A stretch of DNA of 5,402 bases from Clostridiales bacterium. Lineage in GTDB: Bacteria > Bacillota > Clostridia > Christensenellales > Aristaeellaceae. Location of the stretch: the NCBI GenBank assembly GCA_004552515.1, contig SFOF01000165.1, forward strand, positions 1 through 5,402. The letters run 5' to 3'. Made by a program: the position numbers and the translations under genes. The notes under the pieces were generated by a model. That model saw nothing but the letters and a program-made list of their open reading frames with translations. It searched no databases and was not told the DNA's origin. Numbering within the stretch: the first letter of the stretch is position 1; each line of letters opens with the position of its first letter. Below are positions 1 to 5,391 of the stretch, piece after piece.

Positions 1-412
1 GGGGAGCGCTCGAAAGCGTCCCGAACCTCGGCGAAGGTCACACTGCCGCCGTATAGCTTGGTTTGCAGCTCCTCGCGCGCGTTGTGCTCACGGAGGTTGT
101 ACCGGCTGTTCAGCGCGCCGAACAGCTTGTATGCCCTGTAGATTTCGCTGGTGTTAAAGTCCGTTCCGAGATTGCTGTTCAGTGAATCCTTGGCATGGTT
201 CAGCGTGTACTCGCTCGCGGCAGCCAGCCATTTCATAGCGCCTGTGATCGGGTTGGTGGCAAAGCTGCCGGTCATAACAGCTGTGCCAAAGTCGCTCAGG
301 GCGTTCGGGATGGAGAAGCCGAGACTCAGCGCCGTCGCCGTGTTTGTGATCAGCGCCTTGACGCGCCTCGCCGCGTTGAACACCCTGCCCATGTCCTGAG
401 GCTGAGAGTGTA
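1..412 (-). other. Foreign-looking segment fused in frame to the kinase C-terminus
   Basis: From about residue 446 of the kinase frame the translation switches to a sequence unlike any UbiB tail. It includes SLGFSIPNALSDFGTA followed by TNPITGAMKWLAAA, then a polar, Asn-rich helical stretch that continues off the window. The pattern F-x(3)-N-x(3)-DF-x-TA followed by NPI resembles, from memory, large polyvalent proteins of phages and conjugative elements; this is inference, not a search result. Arginine codons here include AGG several times, whereas the sampled kinase arginines are CGN, and Thr ACA and Phe TTT are also more frequent. Overall GC stays high, so composition alone does not prove transfer. 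The reading frame is uninterrupted across the boundary, which I place at roughly 390-425. It may be a genuine fusion, the scar of an integrated element, or a misassembly near a contig end. Confidence 0.5.
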
Positions 413-1745
413 GCAGCACGTCGGCCAGCAGCGCGGGGATCTCCAGCGACTTGTGCGCGCTCTCATAAAGCGCCCGCCCGTCCTGAAGCAGCTCGCTCTT
501 CCAGTCGATGTCGTTAAACAGCTGGCTGCCCACGCGCGCCGTCACGACGCTCATCACGTTGATCTCCGGGCTGAGATCGGCCACGACGCCCTCGATCGTC
601 GCCAGTCCGCGCGCCAGCATGGTCAGGCTGGCCGGCATGACGATGCCGTTCTTCTTCATCACGGCGGTCAGGTCCTCGAACACCTTCGCGATGTCCATGT
701 CGCCCAGGCTCGCCGCGCCGTATTTGTCCAGCAGCTCCTCGATGTCGCGATAGAGCTGCCGCTTGTCCGCCGCGCCCCTGAACTCGCCCAGCCCCAGCAC
801 CGCGTCGCGGCAGAGCGTGATGTCGCCGCGCGCCACGCCGGTGATCGCCTTGCCGATCAGGCCGCGCTCGCGCTCGGACAGGCTGCCCATCATGCCAATG
901 TCCAGCCAGACGATCTTGCCCTCGCGGACGCGCAGATTGCCCGGATGCGGATCGGCGTGGAAAAAGCCGTCGGTCATGATCTGCCGGACATAGTTGTCGG
1001 CCAGCTTCGCGCCGATTTCGGAAAGGTCGTAGCCGCCCGCCGTCAGCGCGTCCTTATCGTCGATCGCCGCGCCGTCGATGCGCTCCATCACCAGCACCTG
1101 CGTGGTGGTGTATTGGCGGTAGAGGATCGGCGAGGTCACGAACGCCACGTCCTCGTTGAGCTTGTGGAATTTTTCGAGGTTGGCCGCCTCGGTCTGGAAG
1201 TTCATTTCCTCCTGCGCGACCACCCACATCTCGTCCAGCACCTGATTGAAGTCCACCAGCCCGCCGGCCGGCGTGTACTTGAGCAGATTGCACGCCTGCT
1301 TGAGCAGCGTGATGTCGCGGTTCATCACGTCGTGTATGCCCTCGCGCTGAACCTTCACCACAACGCGCTCGCCGCTCTTCAGCACCGCCGCGTGCGCCTG
1401 CGCGATCGAGGCGCTGCCCAGCGCGTGCTCGTCGAAGGAGGCGAACACCTCGTCCAGCGGCCGCCCGTAGGAACGCGACACGATGTCGGCCACCTGCTCG
1501 TAGGGCATGGGCGCGACGCTGCTTCTGAGCTTCTTGAGCGCCTCGCAATAGGCTGCCGGCAGAATATCCGACCGCATCGACAGGATCTGGCCGAGCTTTA
1601 TGAACGTCGGCCCCAGCTCCTCGATGATCGCGCACAGCTTTTCCGGTGTGATGCCGCCGCGCACAATCTCGTGCTTGCGCACCACCTCGACAATTTCCGC
1701 CAGCCGCTGACGGTTCTCGCTGCGATTTTCTCCGCGCTGCGTCAT
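1..1745 (-). CDS. ABC1/AarF/UbiB-family atypical kinase, partial, with aberrant C-terminal tail
   Basis: Seen: an open minus-strand frame starts at ATG 1745-1743 and runs without a stop to the left edge (about 581 codons). GAGGAAA precedes the start at good spacing. Family hallmarks appear in order: KLGQ (K50-Q53), the Ala-rich loop GSASIAQAHAA (110-120), the nucleotide-binding Lys in VVVKVQ (K131), the EEMNFQTEAAN segment, HADPHPGN (263-270, catalytic Asp265) and LDIG (282-284, metal-binding Asp). Known: UbiB/ABC1 proteins are protein-kinase-like ATPases linked to isoprenoid or quinone lipid metabolism, usually anchored by two C-terminal membrane helices; Clostridial members are often annotated as ubiquinone biosynthesis proteins although the hosts may lack ubiquinone. 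Odd: family similarity stops around residue 445, after SLEIPALLADVLL. The following ~130 residues lack the expected hydrophobic anchor and look foreign. The kinase assignment is firm; the exact substrate is unknown and the true end lies outside the window. Confidence 0.9.
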   Translation of the reverse strand, partial: MTQRGENRSENRQRLAEIVEVVRKHEIVRGGITPEKLCAIIEELGPTFIKLGQILSMRSDILPAAYCEALKKLRSSVAPMPYEQVADIVSRSYGRPLDEVFASFDEHALGSASIAQAHAAVLKSGERVVVKVQREGIHDVMNRDITLLKQACNLLKYTPAGGLVDFNQVLDEMWVVAQEEMNFQTEAANLEKFHKLNEDVAFVTSPILYRQYTTTQVLVMERIDGAAIDDKDALTAGGYDLSEIGAKLADNYVRQIMTDGFFHADPHPGNLRVREGKIVWLDIGMMGSLSERERGLIGKAITGVARGDITLCRDAVLGLGEFRGAADKRQLYRDIEELLDKYGAASLGDMDIAKVFEDLTAVMKKNGIVMPASLTMLARGLATIEGVVADLSPEINVMSVVTARVGSQLFNDIDWKSELLQDGRALYESAHKSLEIPALLADVLLHSQPQDMGRVFNAARRVKALITNTATALSLGFSIPNALSDFGTAVMTGSFATNPITGAMKWLAAASEYTLNHAKDSLNSNLGTDFNTSEIYRAYKLFGALNSRYNLREHNAREELQTKLYGGSVTFAEVRDAFERS

Positions 1746-1769
1746 GACCGTTTCCTCTCGCTTCCTGAT

Positions 1770-1775
1770 ATTATA
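1770..1775 (-). promoter_or_regulatory. -10 box of the kinase gene promoter
   Basis: On the minus strand an exact TATAAT lies in an AT-rich stretch (CTACTATATAATATC) that contrasts with the GC-rich surroundings. It would start transcription near 1763, giving a leader of only about 20 nt with the GAGGAAA ribosome site (about 1754-1760) in front of the ATG at 1745. A good -35 match is missing: the hexamer 17 nt upstream is GCCGGC. The promoter may therefore be weak or activator-dependent. It indicates that the kinase can be transcribed independently of the phasin-like gene upstream. Confidence 0.6.
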
Positions 1776-1778
1776 TAG

Positions 1779-2100
1779 TAGATTTTTCCCACGCCGGCCG
1801 CATTTCAGCTAAAAGGAATGCGCCGCGTCTCAGCCTGTCTCGCGCGCGTCCTCTGACAGAAATGCGAACCTCGGCGTGTGAAATCCGCCTTCAGCTTGCA
1901 AGGTGCAGGCATGTCGCCGCATCTTGGCTCATTTGCGTGCCAATCGGCAGGAACAGCGAACCCGTTCCTGCACAGAAGCCGCCTTACAACACATGAAAAG
2001 GAGACATATCCCCCGCCGCGTCACGGCACGTTTTGAGCGTTTCAATAAAGGATGCACATTCATCCCGCCCGCACCGCGTGCCGCCGCAGCGCATGCCCCC
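1779..2100. other. Intergenic stretch with no supportable gene
   Basis: About 320 bases between the kinase promoter and the hairpins behind the phasin-like gene. Open frames crossing it lack a plausible start and ribosome site, and their translations are low-complexity Arg/Ala/Pro text typical of GC-rich noncoding DNA. The AAAAGGAG at about 1996-2003 resembles a plus-strand ribosome site but has no start codon at a usable distance. The only clear structure is the inverted repeat at 1947-1971, listed separately. I see no tRNA, rRNA or recognisable riboswitch. Confidence 0.6.
1947..1971. repeat. Perfect 8-bp inverted repeat with 9-nt spacer
   Basis: GCAGGAAC at 1947-1954 is the exact reverse complement of GTTCCTGC at 1964-1971, separated by AGCGAACCC. 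No run of T follows on either strand, so it is not a standard terminator. It could be a protein-binding dyad or the stem of a small structured transcript. It lies about 175 bp upstream of the kinase -10 box, far for a direct operator. The function is unknown. Confidence 0.5.
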
Positions 2101-2131
2101 GCGCGGAGGAAAGGCACGCTCTCCCCCGCGC
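2101..2131 (-). repeat. GC-rich stem-loop (distal) downstream of the phasin-like gene
   Basis: GCGCGGAGGA at 2101-2110 can pair with TCCCCCGCGC at 2122-2131, giving a 10-bp stem with one G-T wobble and an 11-nt loop. It is the second of two strong hairpins behind the phasin-like stop codon. No T-tract follows on the minus strand, so intrinsic termination is not assured. mRNA 3'-end stabilisation or assisted termination are alternatives. Confidence 0.4.
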
Positions 2132-2142
2132 AAAGGCGTTGC

Positions 2143-2166
2143 CGGACGGGGCGATCCCCCCGTCCG
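2143..2166 (-). terminator. Probable non-canonical terminator hairpin of the phasin-like gene
   Basis: CGGACGGGG at 2143-2151 pairs perfectly with CCCCGTCCG at 2158-2166 around a 6-nt loop, ending about 10 nt beyond the stop codon at 2178-2176. The position and the 9-bp GC-rich stem suit a terminator. However, the minus-strand sequence after the stem is GCAACGCCTTTG, with no proper T-run, so I rate it as a probable 3'-end hairpin rather than a textbook terminator. The stop codon is otherwise followed by no gene for more than 400 bp, which agrees with a transcription unit ending here. Confidence 0.5.
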
Positions 2167-2175
2167 AATTACAGC

Positions 2176-2619
2176 TTACTTATTCTCTTCGTCCGTCTTT
2201 TCTTCGGACGCGCAGCCGCACGCGCACTTTTCCGCGGGCGCTTTCTCAGCGTCGCCAGCCTGACCGCAGCAGCAGGGCTTCTCGGCTTCGTCGGCCTTTT
2301 CGGCGGCGGGCGCGGCCTTTCGGGCCTCTTCGGCGGCGCGGATGCGCTCCTTGAGAGCGGCGAGGCTCTCGTCGTCCATATCGTCCACGGCGCTCATGAG
2401 ATCGTCCGAGGGCGTGACGACATGCACGGTCACGTTGTCGCGGATGGCCTCCTTGACGTTGCGCTTCAGCTCCTCGTTGAGCACCTTGCCCTGCTCGACG
2501 GTCAGCTCGCCCTTCTTCACGAGATCGCGCAGCACGCTCTCGCCCTTTTCGTGGGTCACGGCGGCGGCGCCGATGCCGGCCAGTATCAGCTTGCGAATAC
2601 TTTCTCCCAGTTGATCCAT
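2176..2619 (-). CDS. Phasin-like (COG3937-type) coiled-coil protein with cysteine-rich acidic tail
   Basis: 147 residues. The start is ATG 2619-2617 because AAAGGAG lies 9 nt upstream; the longer in-frame start at 2742 has no such site and would cross the preceding gene's terminator. Residues 1-20 form an amphipathic, mildly hydrophobic segment (IRKLILAGIGAAA). Residues 22-62 are a charged helix carrying the typical VLRDLVKKGELTVEQGKVLNEEL pattern split over 29-51. About 83-115 is a long Ala/Glu/Lys helix, probably coiled coil. Known: such proteins are annotated as polyhydroxyalkanoate-synthesis-regulator phasins and I recall them near ABC1/UbiB kinase genes in Clostridia; the actual role is unproven and no PHA synthase is present here. 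Odd: the tail holds six Cys, CCCG (116-118) and CACGC (132, 134, 136), in an otherwise acidic lysine-rich stretch, suggesting metal or thiol chemistry. The upstream AT-rich patch at about 2650-2665 probably holds its promoter, but no box pair is convincing. Confidence 0.8.
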   Translation of the reverse strand: MDQLGESIRKLILAGIGAAAVTHEKGESVLRDLVKKGELTVEQGKVLNEELKRNVKEAIRDNVTVHVVTPSDDLMSAVDDMDDESLAALKERIRAAEEARKAAPAAEKADEAEKPCCCGQAGDAEKAPAEKCACGCASEEKTDEENK

Positions 2620-2686
2620 GATCTTTCTCTCCTTTCGCGTCCAGCGGACGGTTATGCTTATTACGTTCTGTCCGAAGCGCGCAAAT

Positions 2687-2699
2687 CCTGCCGGGCAGG
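2687..2699. repeat. Short perfect dyad upstream of the phasin-like gene
   Basis: CCTGCC-G-GGCAGG is a 6-bp dyad around a single central base, about 70 bp upstream of the phasin-like start and just upstream of the AT-rich patch where its promoter must lie. The loop is too tight for an RNA hairpin without opening inner pairs, so a DNA-binding site is the more natural reading. It may also be chance in GC-rich DNA. Confidence 0.3.
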
Positions 2700-2721
2700 G
2701 AATTTTTACCGCGCGCGGCCT

Positions 2722-2757
2722 GAAAAAACAAAGCGCCGCCATATTTTGACGACGCTC
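2722..2757 (-). terminator. Intrinsic terminator of the PutP-type symporter gene
   Basis: Reading the minus strand after the symporter stop (2781-2779), AGCGTCG (2756-2750) pairs with CGGCGCT (2738-2732), a 7-bp stem with one wobble and an 11-nt loop. It is followed directly by TTGTTTTTT (2731-2723). Position, GC-rich stem and T-tract together are those of a standard rho-independent terminator. It separates the symporter transcript from the phasin-like gene, which must then have its own promoter between 2722 and 2620. Confidence 0.85.
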
Positions 2758-2778
2758 TGAACGTTTGATATTTTACTC

Positions 2779-4302
2779 TTATTTGGCCACGCTGTCGAAC
2801 TCGGCCTCAATTTCCTTCGAGGGCTTGCCCGTGGCGAGGGACACGGCGACGATCATGATGCAGCTGATGATGAACGCCGGCAGCAGCTCATAGATGCCGA
2901 ACACGCCGCCCAGGGGCTTGACGAGCAGCTTCCAGATGAACACCATCGCGCCGCCGGACACCATGCCCGCGATCGCGCCATACCAGTTGGTGCGCTTCCA
3001 GAACAGCGAGAACAGCACCAGCGGGCCGAACGCCGCGCCGAAGCCCGCCCACGCGAACGAGGTAATGCCGAACACGGTGGAGTTCGAGTTCCACGCAATG
3101 ACCATGGCGATCAGCGTGATGGCGACCAGCGTGATGCGGGAGCACCACATGACCTGCTTATCGGTCGCGTCCTTCTTAAAGACGCTGCGGTACAGGTTCT
3201 GGCTCACGGCGCTGGCGGCGATCAGCAGATAGGAGTCGGACGAGGAAATCGCCGCGGCCAGCACGCCGGCGCAGGCAAAGCCGGCCAGCACGGGGGGCAG
3301 GAAGTGCGTCGCCGCGTCGATGAACACGTTCTCCGCGTCGCTGTTGGACAGATAGTCCAACCCGGCGACGCTGCGGCCGACGATGCCGATCATGATGGCG
3401 GCCGCCATGGAGATGACCACCCAGATGATGGCCACGCGGCGGGAGCGGCCCAGCTCGTTCTCGGAGCGGATGCCCATGAAGCGGAGCAGCACCTGCGGCA
3501 TACCAAAGTAGCCCAGACCCCAGGCCAGCGTGGAGATGATGGTCAAAAAGCCGTAGCTCTTGCCCGCGCCGAATACGTTGACCTCCTCCGCGGAGGGCGT
3601 GGCGGTCTTAACGAGCGACAGATAGCCGTCAAAGCTCTTCGCATTTTCAATGACCGTCTTGAGGCCGCCCGCCGCGCCGATGGACAGCGCCATGATGAGC
3701 ACCAGCACGGTGATCATCACAACCGCCTGCATGAAATCCGACGCGCTCTCGGCGAGGAAGCCGCCCAGGAACGTGTAGAGCAGCACGAACACCGCCGCGA
3801 CGATCATCATGCCGCTGTAGGACAGCCCGAACAGATTGGAAAACAGCTTGCCGCACGCGCTCAGGCATTGCGCCGCATACACCGCAAAGAACACGATGAT
3901 GGTCAGCGAGGAAATGGTCATCAGCACCTTCTTCTTCTCATGGAAGCGCTTGGAGAAGAAATCCGGAATCGTGAACGCGTCCACCGCGATGCTGTAGCGG
4001 CGCAGGCGCTTCGAGACGATCAGGAAGTTGAAATATGTGCCCAGCGCCAGGCCGATGCACGTCCAGCCCACGTCGGCCAGACCCGTCCAGTACGCCAGAC
4101 CGGGGAGACCCATCAGCAGATATCCGGACATATCCGACGCCTCCGCGCTGAAGGCCGTCACCCACGGGCCAAGGCTGCGCCCTCCGAGGAAATAGCTCTC
4201 CGTGTCCTTGTTCGCCCGGCGCGCGAACACCACGCCGATGACGACGATTGCGGCCATGTAGATGGCCATGGCCAGCAAGTGCTGCAAATTGGCTCCCGTC
4301 AT
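2779..4302 (-). CDS. putP: Sodium:solute symporter, PutP-type (sodium/proline)
   Basis: 507 residues, full length for PutP-like members of the SSS family (E. coli PutP is 502). The ATG at 4302 is chosen because GGGGAG lies 10 nt upstream; the GTG at 4332 would add ten polar residues and has no ribosome site. About 12-13 hydrophobic segments follow a periplasm-first N-terminus. Key positions match PutP: SDMSG at 56-60 (D57 and S59 equal E. coli D55 and S57), the family signature GLGYFGMPQVLLRFMGIRS at 262-280, and AAISSSDSYLL at 350-360, where S353/S354 replace the sodium-site S340/T341. Known: PutP couples Na+ influx to L-proline uptake across the inner membrane. Proline is the best guess, but no proline dehydrogenase lies nearby and related carriers move other solutes. 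It has its own promoter and terminator and lies divergent from a LysR regulator that probably controls it. Confidence 0.88.
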   Translation of the reverse strand: MTGANLQHLLAMAIYMAAIVVIGVVFARRANKDTESYFLGGRSLGPWVTAFSAEASDMSGYLLMGLPGLAYWTGLADVGWTCIGLALGTYFNFLIVSKRLRRYSIAVDAFTIPDFFSKRFHEKKKVLMTISSLTIIVFFAVYAAQCLSACGKLFSNLFGLSYSGMMIVAAVFVLLYTFLGGFLAESASDFMQAVVMITVLVLIMALSIGAAGGLKTVIENAKSFDGYLSLVKTATPSAEEVNVFGAGKSYGFLTIISTLAWGLGYFGMPQVLLRFMGIRSENELGRSRRVAIIWVVISMAAAIMIGIVGRSVAGLDYLSNSDAENVFIDAATHFLPPVLAGFACAGVLAAAISSSDSYLLIAASAVSQNLYRSVFKKDATDKQVMWCSRITLVAITLIAMVIAWNSNSTVFGITSFAWAGFGAAFGPLVLFSLFWKRTNWYGAIAGMVSGGAMVFIWKLLVKPLGGVFGIYELLPAFIISCIMIVAVSLATGKPSKEIEAEFDSVAK

Positions 4303-4311
4303 TTTTTTCGA

Positions 4312-4318
4312 TCTCCCC
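4312..4318 (-). promoter_or_regulatory. Ribosome binding site that fixes the symporter start
   Basis: On the minus strand AGGGGAG lies in front of ATCGAAAAAA and the ATG at 4302. The spacing of about 10 nt is at the long end of normal but acceptable. No comparable purine run precedes the alternative GTG at 4332, so this site decides the start. It sits directly beside the -35 box of the opposing LysR gene promoter. Confidence 0.7.
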
Positions 4319-4320
4319 TC

Positions 4321-4349
4321 TTGACTTTTCACACATGAAGATTTATAAT
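4321..4349 (+). promoter_or_regulatory. Sigma-A promoter of the LysR-type regulator gene
   Basis: TTGACT (4321-4326), an exact 17-nt spacer and a perfect TATAAT (4344-4349) give a near-consensus vegetative promoter. Transcription would start near 4356, leaving a leader of about 72 nt before the ATG at 4428. Such a strong promoter for a LysR gene usually implies negative autoregulation, which would suit the TTCA/TGAA dyad TTCACACATGAA lying in the spacer at 4328-4339. The transcript reads across the promoter of the divergent symporter. Confidence 0.85.
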
Positions 4350-4396
4350 ACTATTCATGAACGCTTCAAATGTGATGCGCTTATGATATCACTTCA
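4328..4396. promoter_or_regulatory. Candidate LysR operator cluster (TTCA/TGAA half-sites)
   Basis: Several half-sites form dyads in the 125-bp divergent region: TTCA-CACA-TGAA (4328-4339, in the LysR promoter spacer), TTCATGAA (4354-4361, at the LysR start point), TTCA-AATG-TGAT (4365-4376, reaching the symporter start point) and TGATATCACTTCA (4384-4396, over the symporter -10). LysR regulators commonly bind degenerate T-N11-A dyads in such regions; TTTCACACATGAA at 4327-4339 fits that form. Which of these is bound is inference. Confidence 0.45.
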
Positions 4397-4411
4397 TCCG
4401 GCCAAAGTCAA
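4383..4411 (-). promoter_or_regulatory. Sigma-A promoter of the PutP-type symporter gene
   Basis: On the minus strand TTGACT (4411-4406), an exact 17-nt spacer and TATCAT (4388-4383) form a good vegetative promoter. The start point would be near 4376, giving a leader of about 73 nt to the ATG at 4302. Its -35 box overlaps the ribosome site of the LysR gene, and its transcript runs across the LysR promoter, so the two genes are likely to interfere with each other's transcription. Confidence 0.75.
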
Positions 4412-4427
4412 GGGGGAAATTCAAGAA

Positions 4428-5303
4428 ATGGACACGAAAAAGTATGAAGTTTTCGAAAAGACCGTTGACTGCGCGTCGCTGACCCGCGCGGCGGAGGAGC
4501 TGGGTCTGACTCAGTCGGGCGTGAGCCACATCATCGCTTCCATAGAGAGCGAGCTTCAGCTGCCGCTGCTCAAGCGCACGCGCGCGGGGGCGCGGCTCAC
4601 GCCGGAGGGCGAGCGGCTGATGCCCTTCATCCGCGAGATCGCGCGGCAGGAAAGGCTGATGCGCGCCGCGGCGGAGGATATGCGCACTCAGGTGAGCGGC
4701 ACGATCCGCATCGGCACGTTCACCTCGGTGGCCACGCACTGGCTGCCCGCGATGATGATGCGCTTCCAGCAGGAATATCCGCAGGCGGACTTTCAGCTGT
4801 TCAATGGCGATTATCACGATGTGGAGAACTGGGCGAGCGACGGCAGCGTCGATCTCGCCTTCATCGCGCTGCCCACGCCGCTCAAATGCCGCTGCCTGCC
4901 GCTGTACAACGATCCGCTGGTCGCCGTGCTGCCCAAGGGGCATCCGCTGAGCGCGCGGCCGGTCTGCCGCGTGGAGGATGTGGCGAAGGAGTCGTTCATT
5001 TCGCTGCTCGAGGCCTCCAATCACGACGCGCGGCGGGCGCTGGAGGCGGTGGGCATGAAGCCGAACATCCGCTTCCGCACGAAGGACGATTACGCGGTCA
5101 TTGCGATGGTGCGGCAGGGCTTGGGCGTGAGCATCATGCCGTCGCTGCTTTTGCGCGGCAACGGCGAGGGGATCGAGATTCGTCCGATCGACCCGCCGGC
5201 CAGCCGCACGATCGCGCTGGCTATCCCCTCGCCCGATCCCAGCGCGGCCACGCGGCGCTTTGCTGATTTCGCCGCCGAGTGGGTGAAGGAGAACGCAGGC
5301 TGA
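4428..5303 (+). CDS. LysR-type transcriptional regulator
   Basis: 291 residues, typical LysR length. The ATG at 4428 is preceded by AGGGGGA about 10 nt upstream and begins right at the DNA-binding domain; longer in-frame starts would extend into the promoter. The winged helix-turn-helix covers about residues 5-65, with the SLTRAAEELGLTQSGVSHII region (17-36) and the LPLLKRTRAGARLTPEG wing (46-61). A linker helix runs to about 88. The periplasmic-binding-protein-like effector domain starts at VSGTIRIGTF (89-98) and includes VDLAFIALP (141-149), DPLVAVLPKGHPL (162-174) and RQGLGVSIMP (229-238). Known: LysR proteins act as tetramers that sense a small molecule and control a divergent target. Here the divergent target is the PutP-type symporter, so the ligand may be its substrate; this is inference. 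No gene-level identity can be given. Confidence 0.92.
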   Translation: MDTKKYEVFEKTVDCASLTRAAEELGLTQSGVSHIIASIESELQLPLLKRTRAGARLTPEGERLMPFIREIARQERLMRAAAEDMRTQVSGTIRIGTFTSVATHWLPAMMMRFQQEYPQADFQLFNGDYHDVENWASDGSVDLAFIALPTPLKCRCLPLYNDPLVAVLPKGHPLSARPVCRVEDVAKESFISLLEASNHDARRALEAVGMKPNIRFRTKDDYAVIAMVRQGLGVSIMPSLLLRGNGEGIEIRPIDPPASRTIALAIPSPDPSAATRRFADFAAEWVKENAG

Positions 5304-5315
5304 GCCTGCACCCAC
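5279..5315 (+). repeat. Stem-loop spanning the LysR stop codon
   Basis: GCAGGC (5295-5300) and GCCTGC (5304-5309) pair around the TGA stop as loop. Outside them GTGGGT (5279-5284) can pair with ACCCAC (5310-5315), with the intervening purine stretch bulged. No T-tract follows, so this is not an intrinsic terminator; it may shield the 3' end of the message or be incidental. Confidence 0.4.
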
Positions 5316-5337
5316 TTGCTGCCGCCGGATACCACAC

Positions 5338-5391
5338 GACCTGCCCGACCATAGGTCGGAGCCGGGCAGGTCTCCGATAGTGCGGAGTCGG
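5338..5391. repeat. Nested inverted repeats with an imperfect direct repeat downstream of the LysR gene
   Basis: GACCTGCCCG (5338-5347) is the perfect complement of CGGGCAGGTC (5363-5372), a 10-bp stem around a 15-nt loop. A competing smaller hairpin, CGACC-ATA-GGTCG, lies at 5346-5358, and CTCCG (5372-5376) can pair with CGGAG (5383-5387). The stretch ATAGGTCGGAGCCGG (5351-5365) recurs as ATAGTGCGGAGTCGG (5377-5391), 12 of 15 identical at a 26-nt period. There is no T-run inside the window, so it is an unproven terminator. It could be part of an intergenic repeat or a structured RNA continuing past the edge. Confidence 0.45.

Noticed and set aside
453..1778. 441-codon plus-strand open frame opposite the kinase gene
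   Set aside because: It is in the exact codon-aligned antisense register of the kinase; high G/C in third positions removes stops on the other strand. The translation is His/Arg/Ala/Leu-rich with no family features and no ribosome site.
1929..2117. 62-codon minus-strand frame in the intergenic gap
   Set aside because: Starts at GTG inside a hairpin loop, with its purine run too close to the start; the product is Ala/Arg/Cys-rich with no recognisable feature.
1903..2760. 285-codon plus-strand open frame through the intergenic gap and the phasin-like gene
   Set aside because: Half of it is antisense to the phasin-like gene and it reads through a terminator and hairpins; no ribosome site and biased composition.
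4303..4332. Longer N-terminus for the symporter from GTG at 4332
   Set aside because: No ribosome site before the GTG, the added residues are polar and unlike PutP, and the ATG at 4302 has GGGGAG upstream.
3304..4338. 344-codon plus-strand open frame opposite the symporter
   Set aside because: Low-complexity His/Asp/Arg/Gln text, antisense to a gene with clear family motifs; a GC-bias shadow.
4389..5315. 308-codon minus-strand open frame opposite the LysR gene
   Set aside because: Arg/Ala/His-rich shadow of a firmly identified LysR gene; no ribosome site or family motif.
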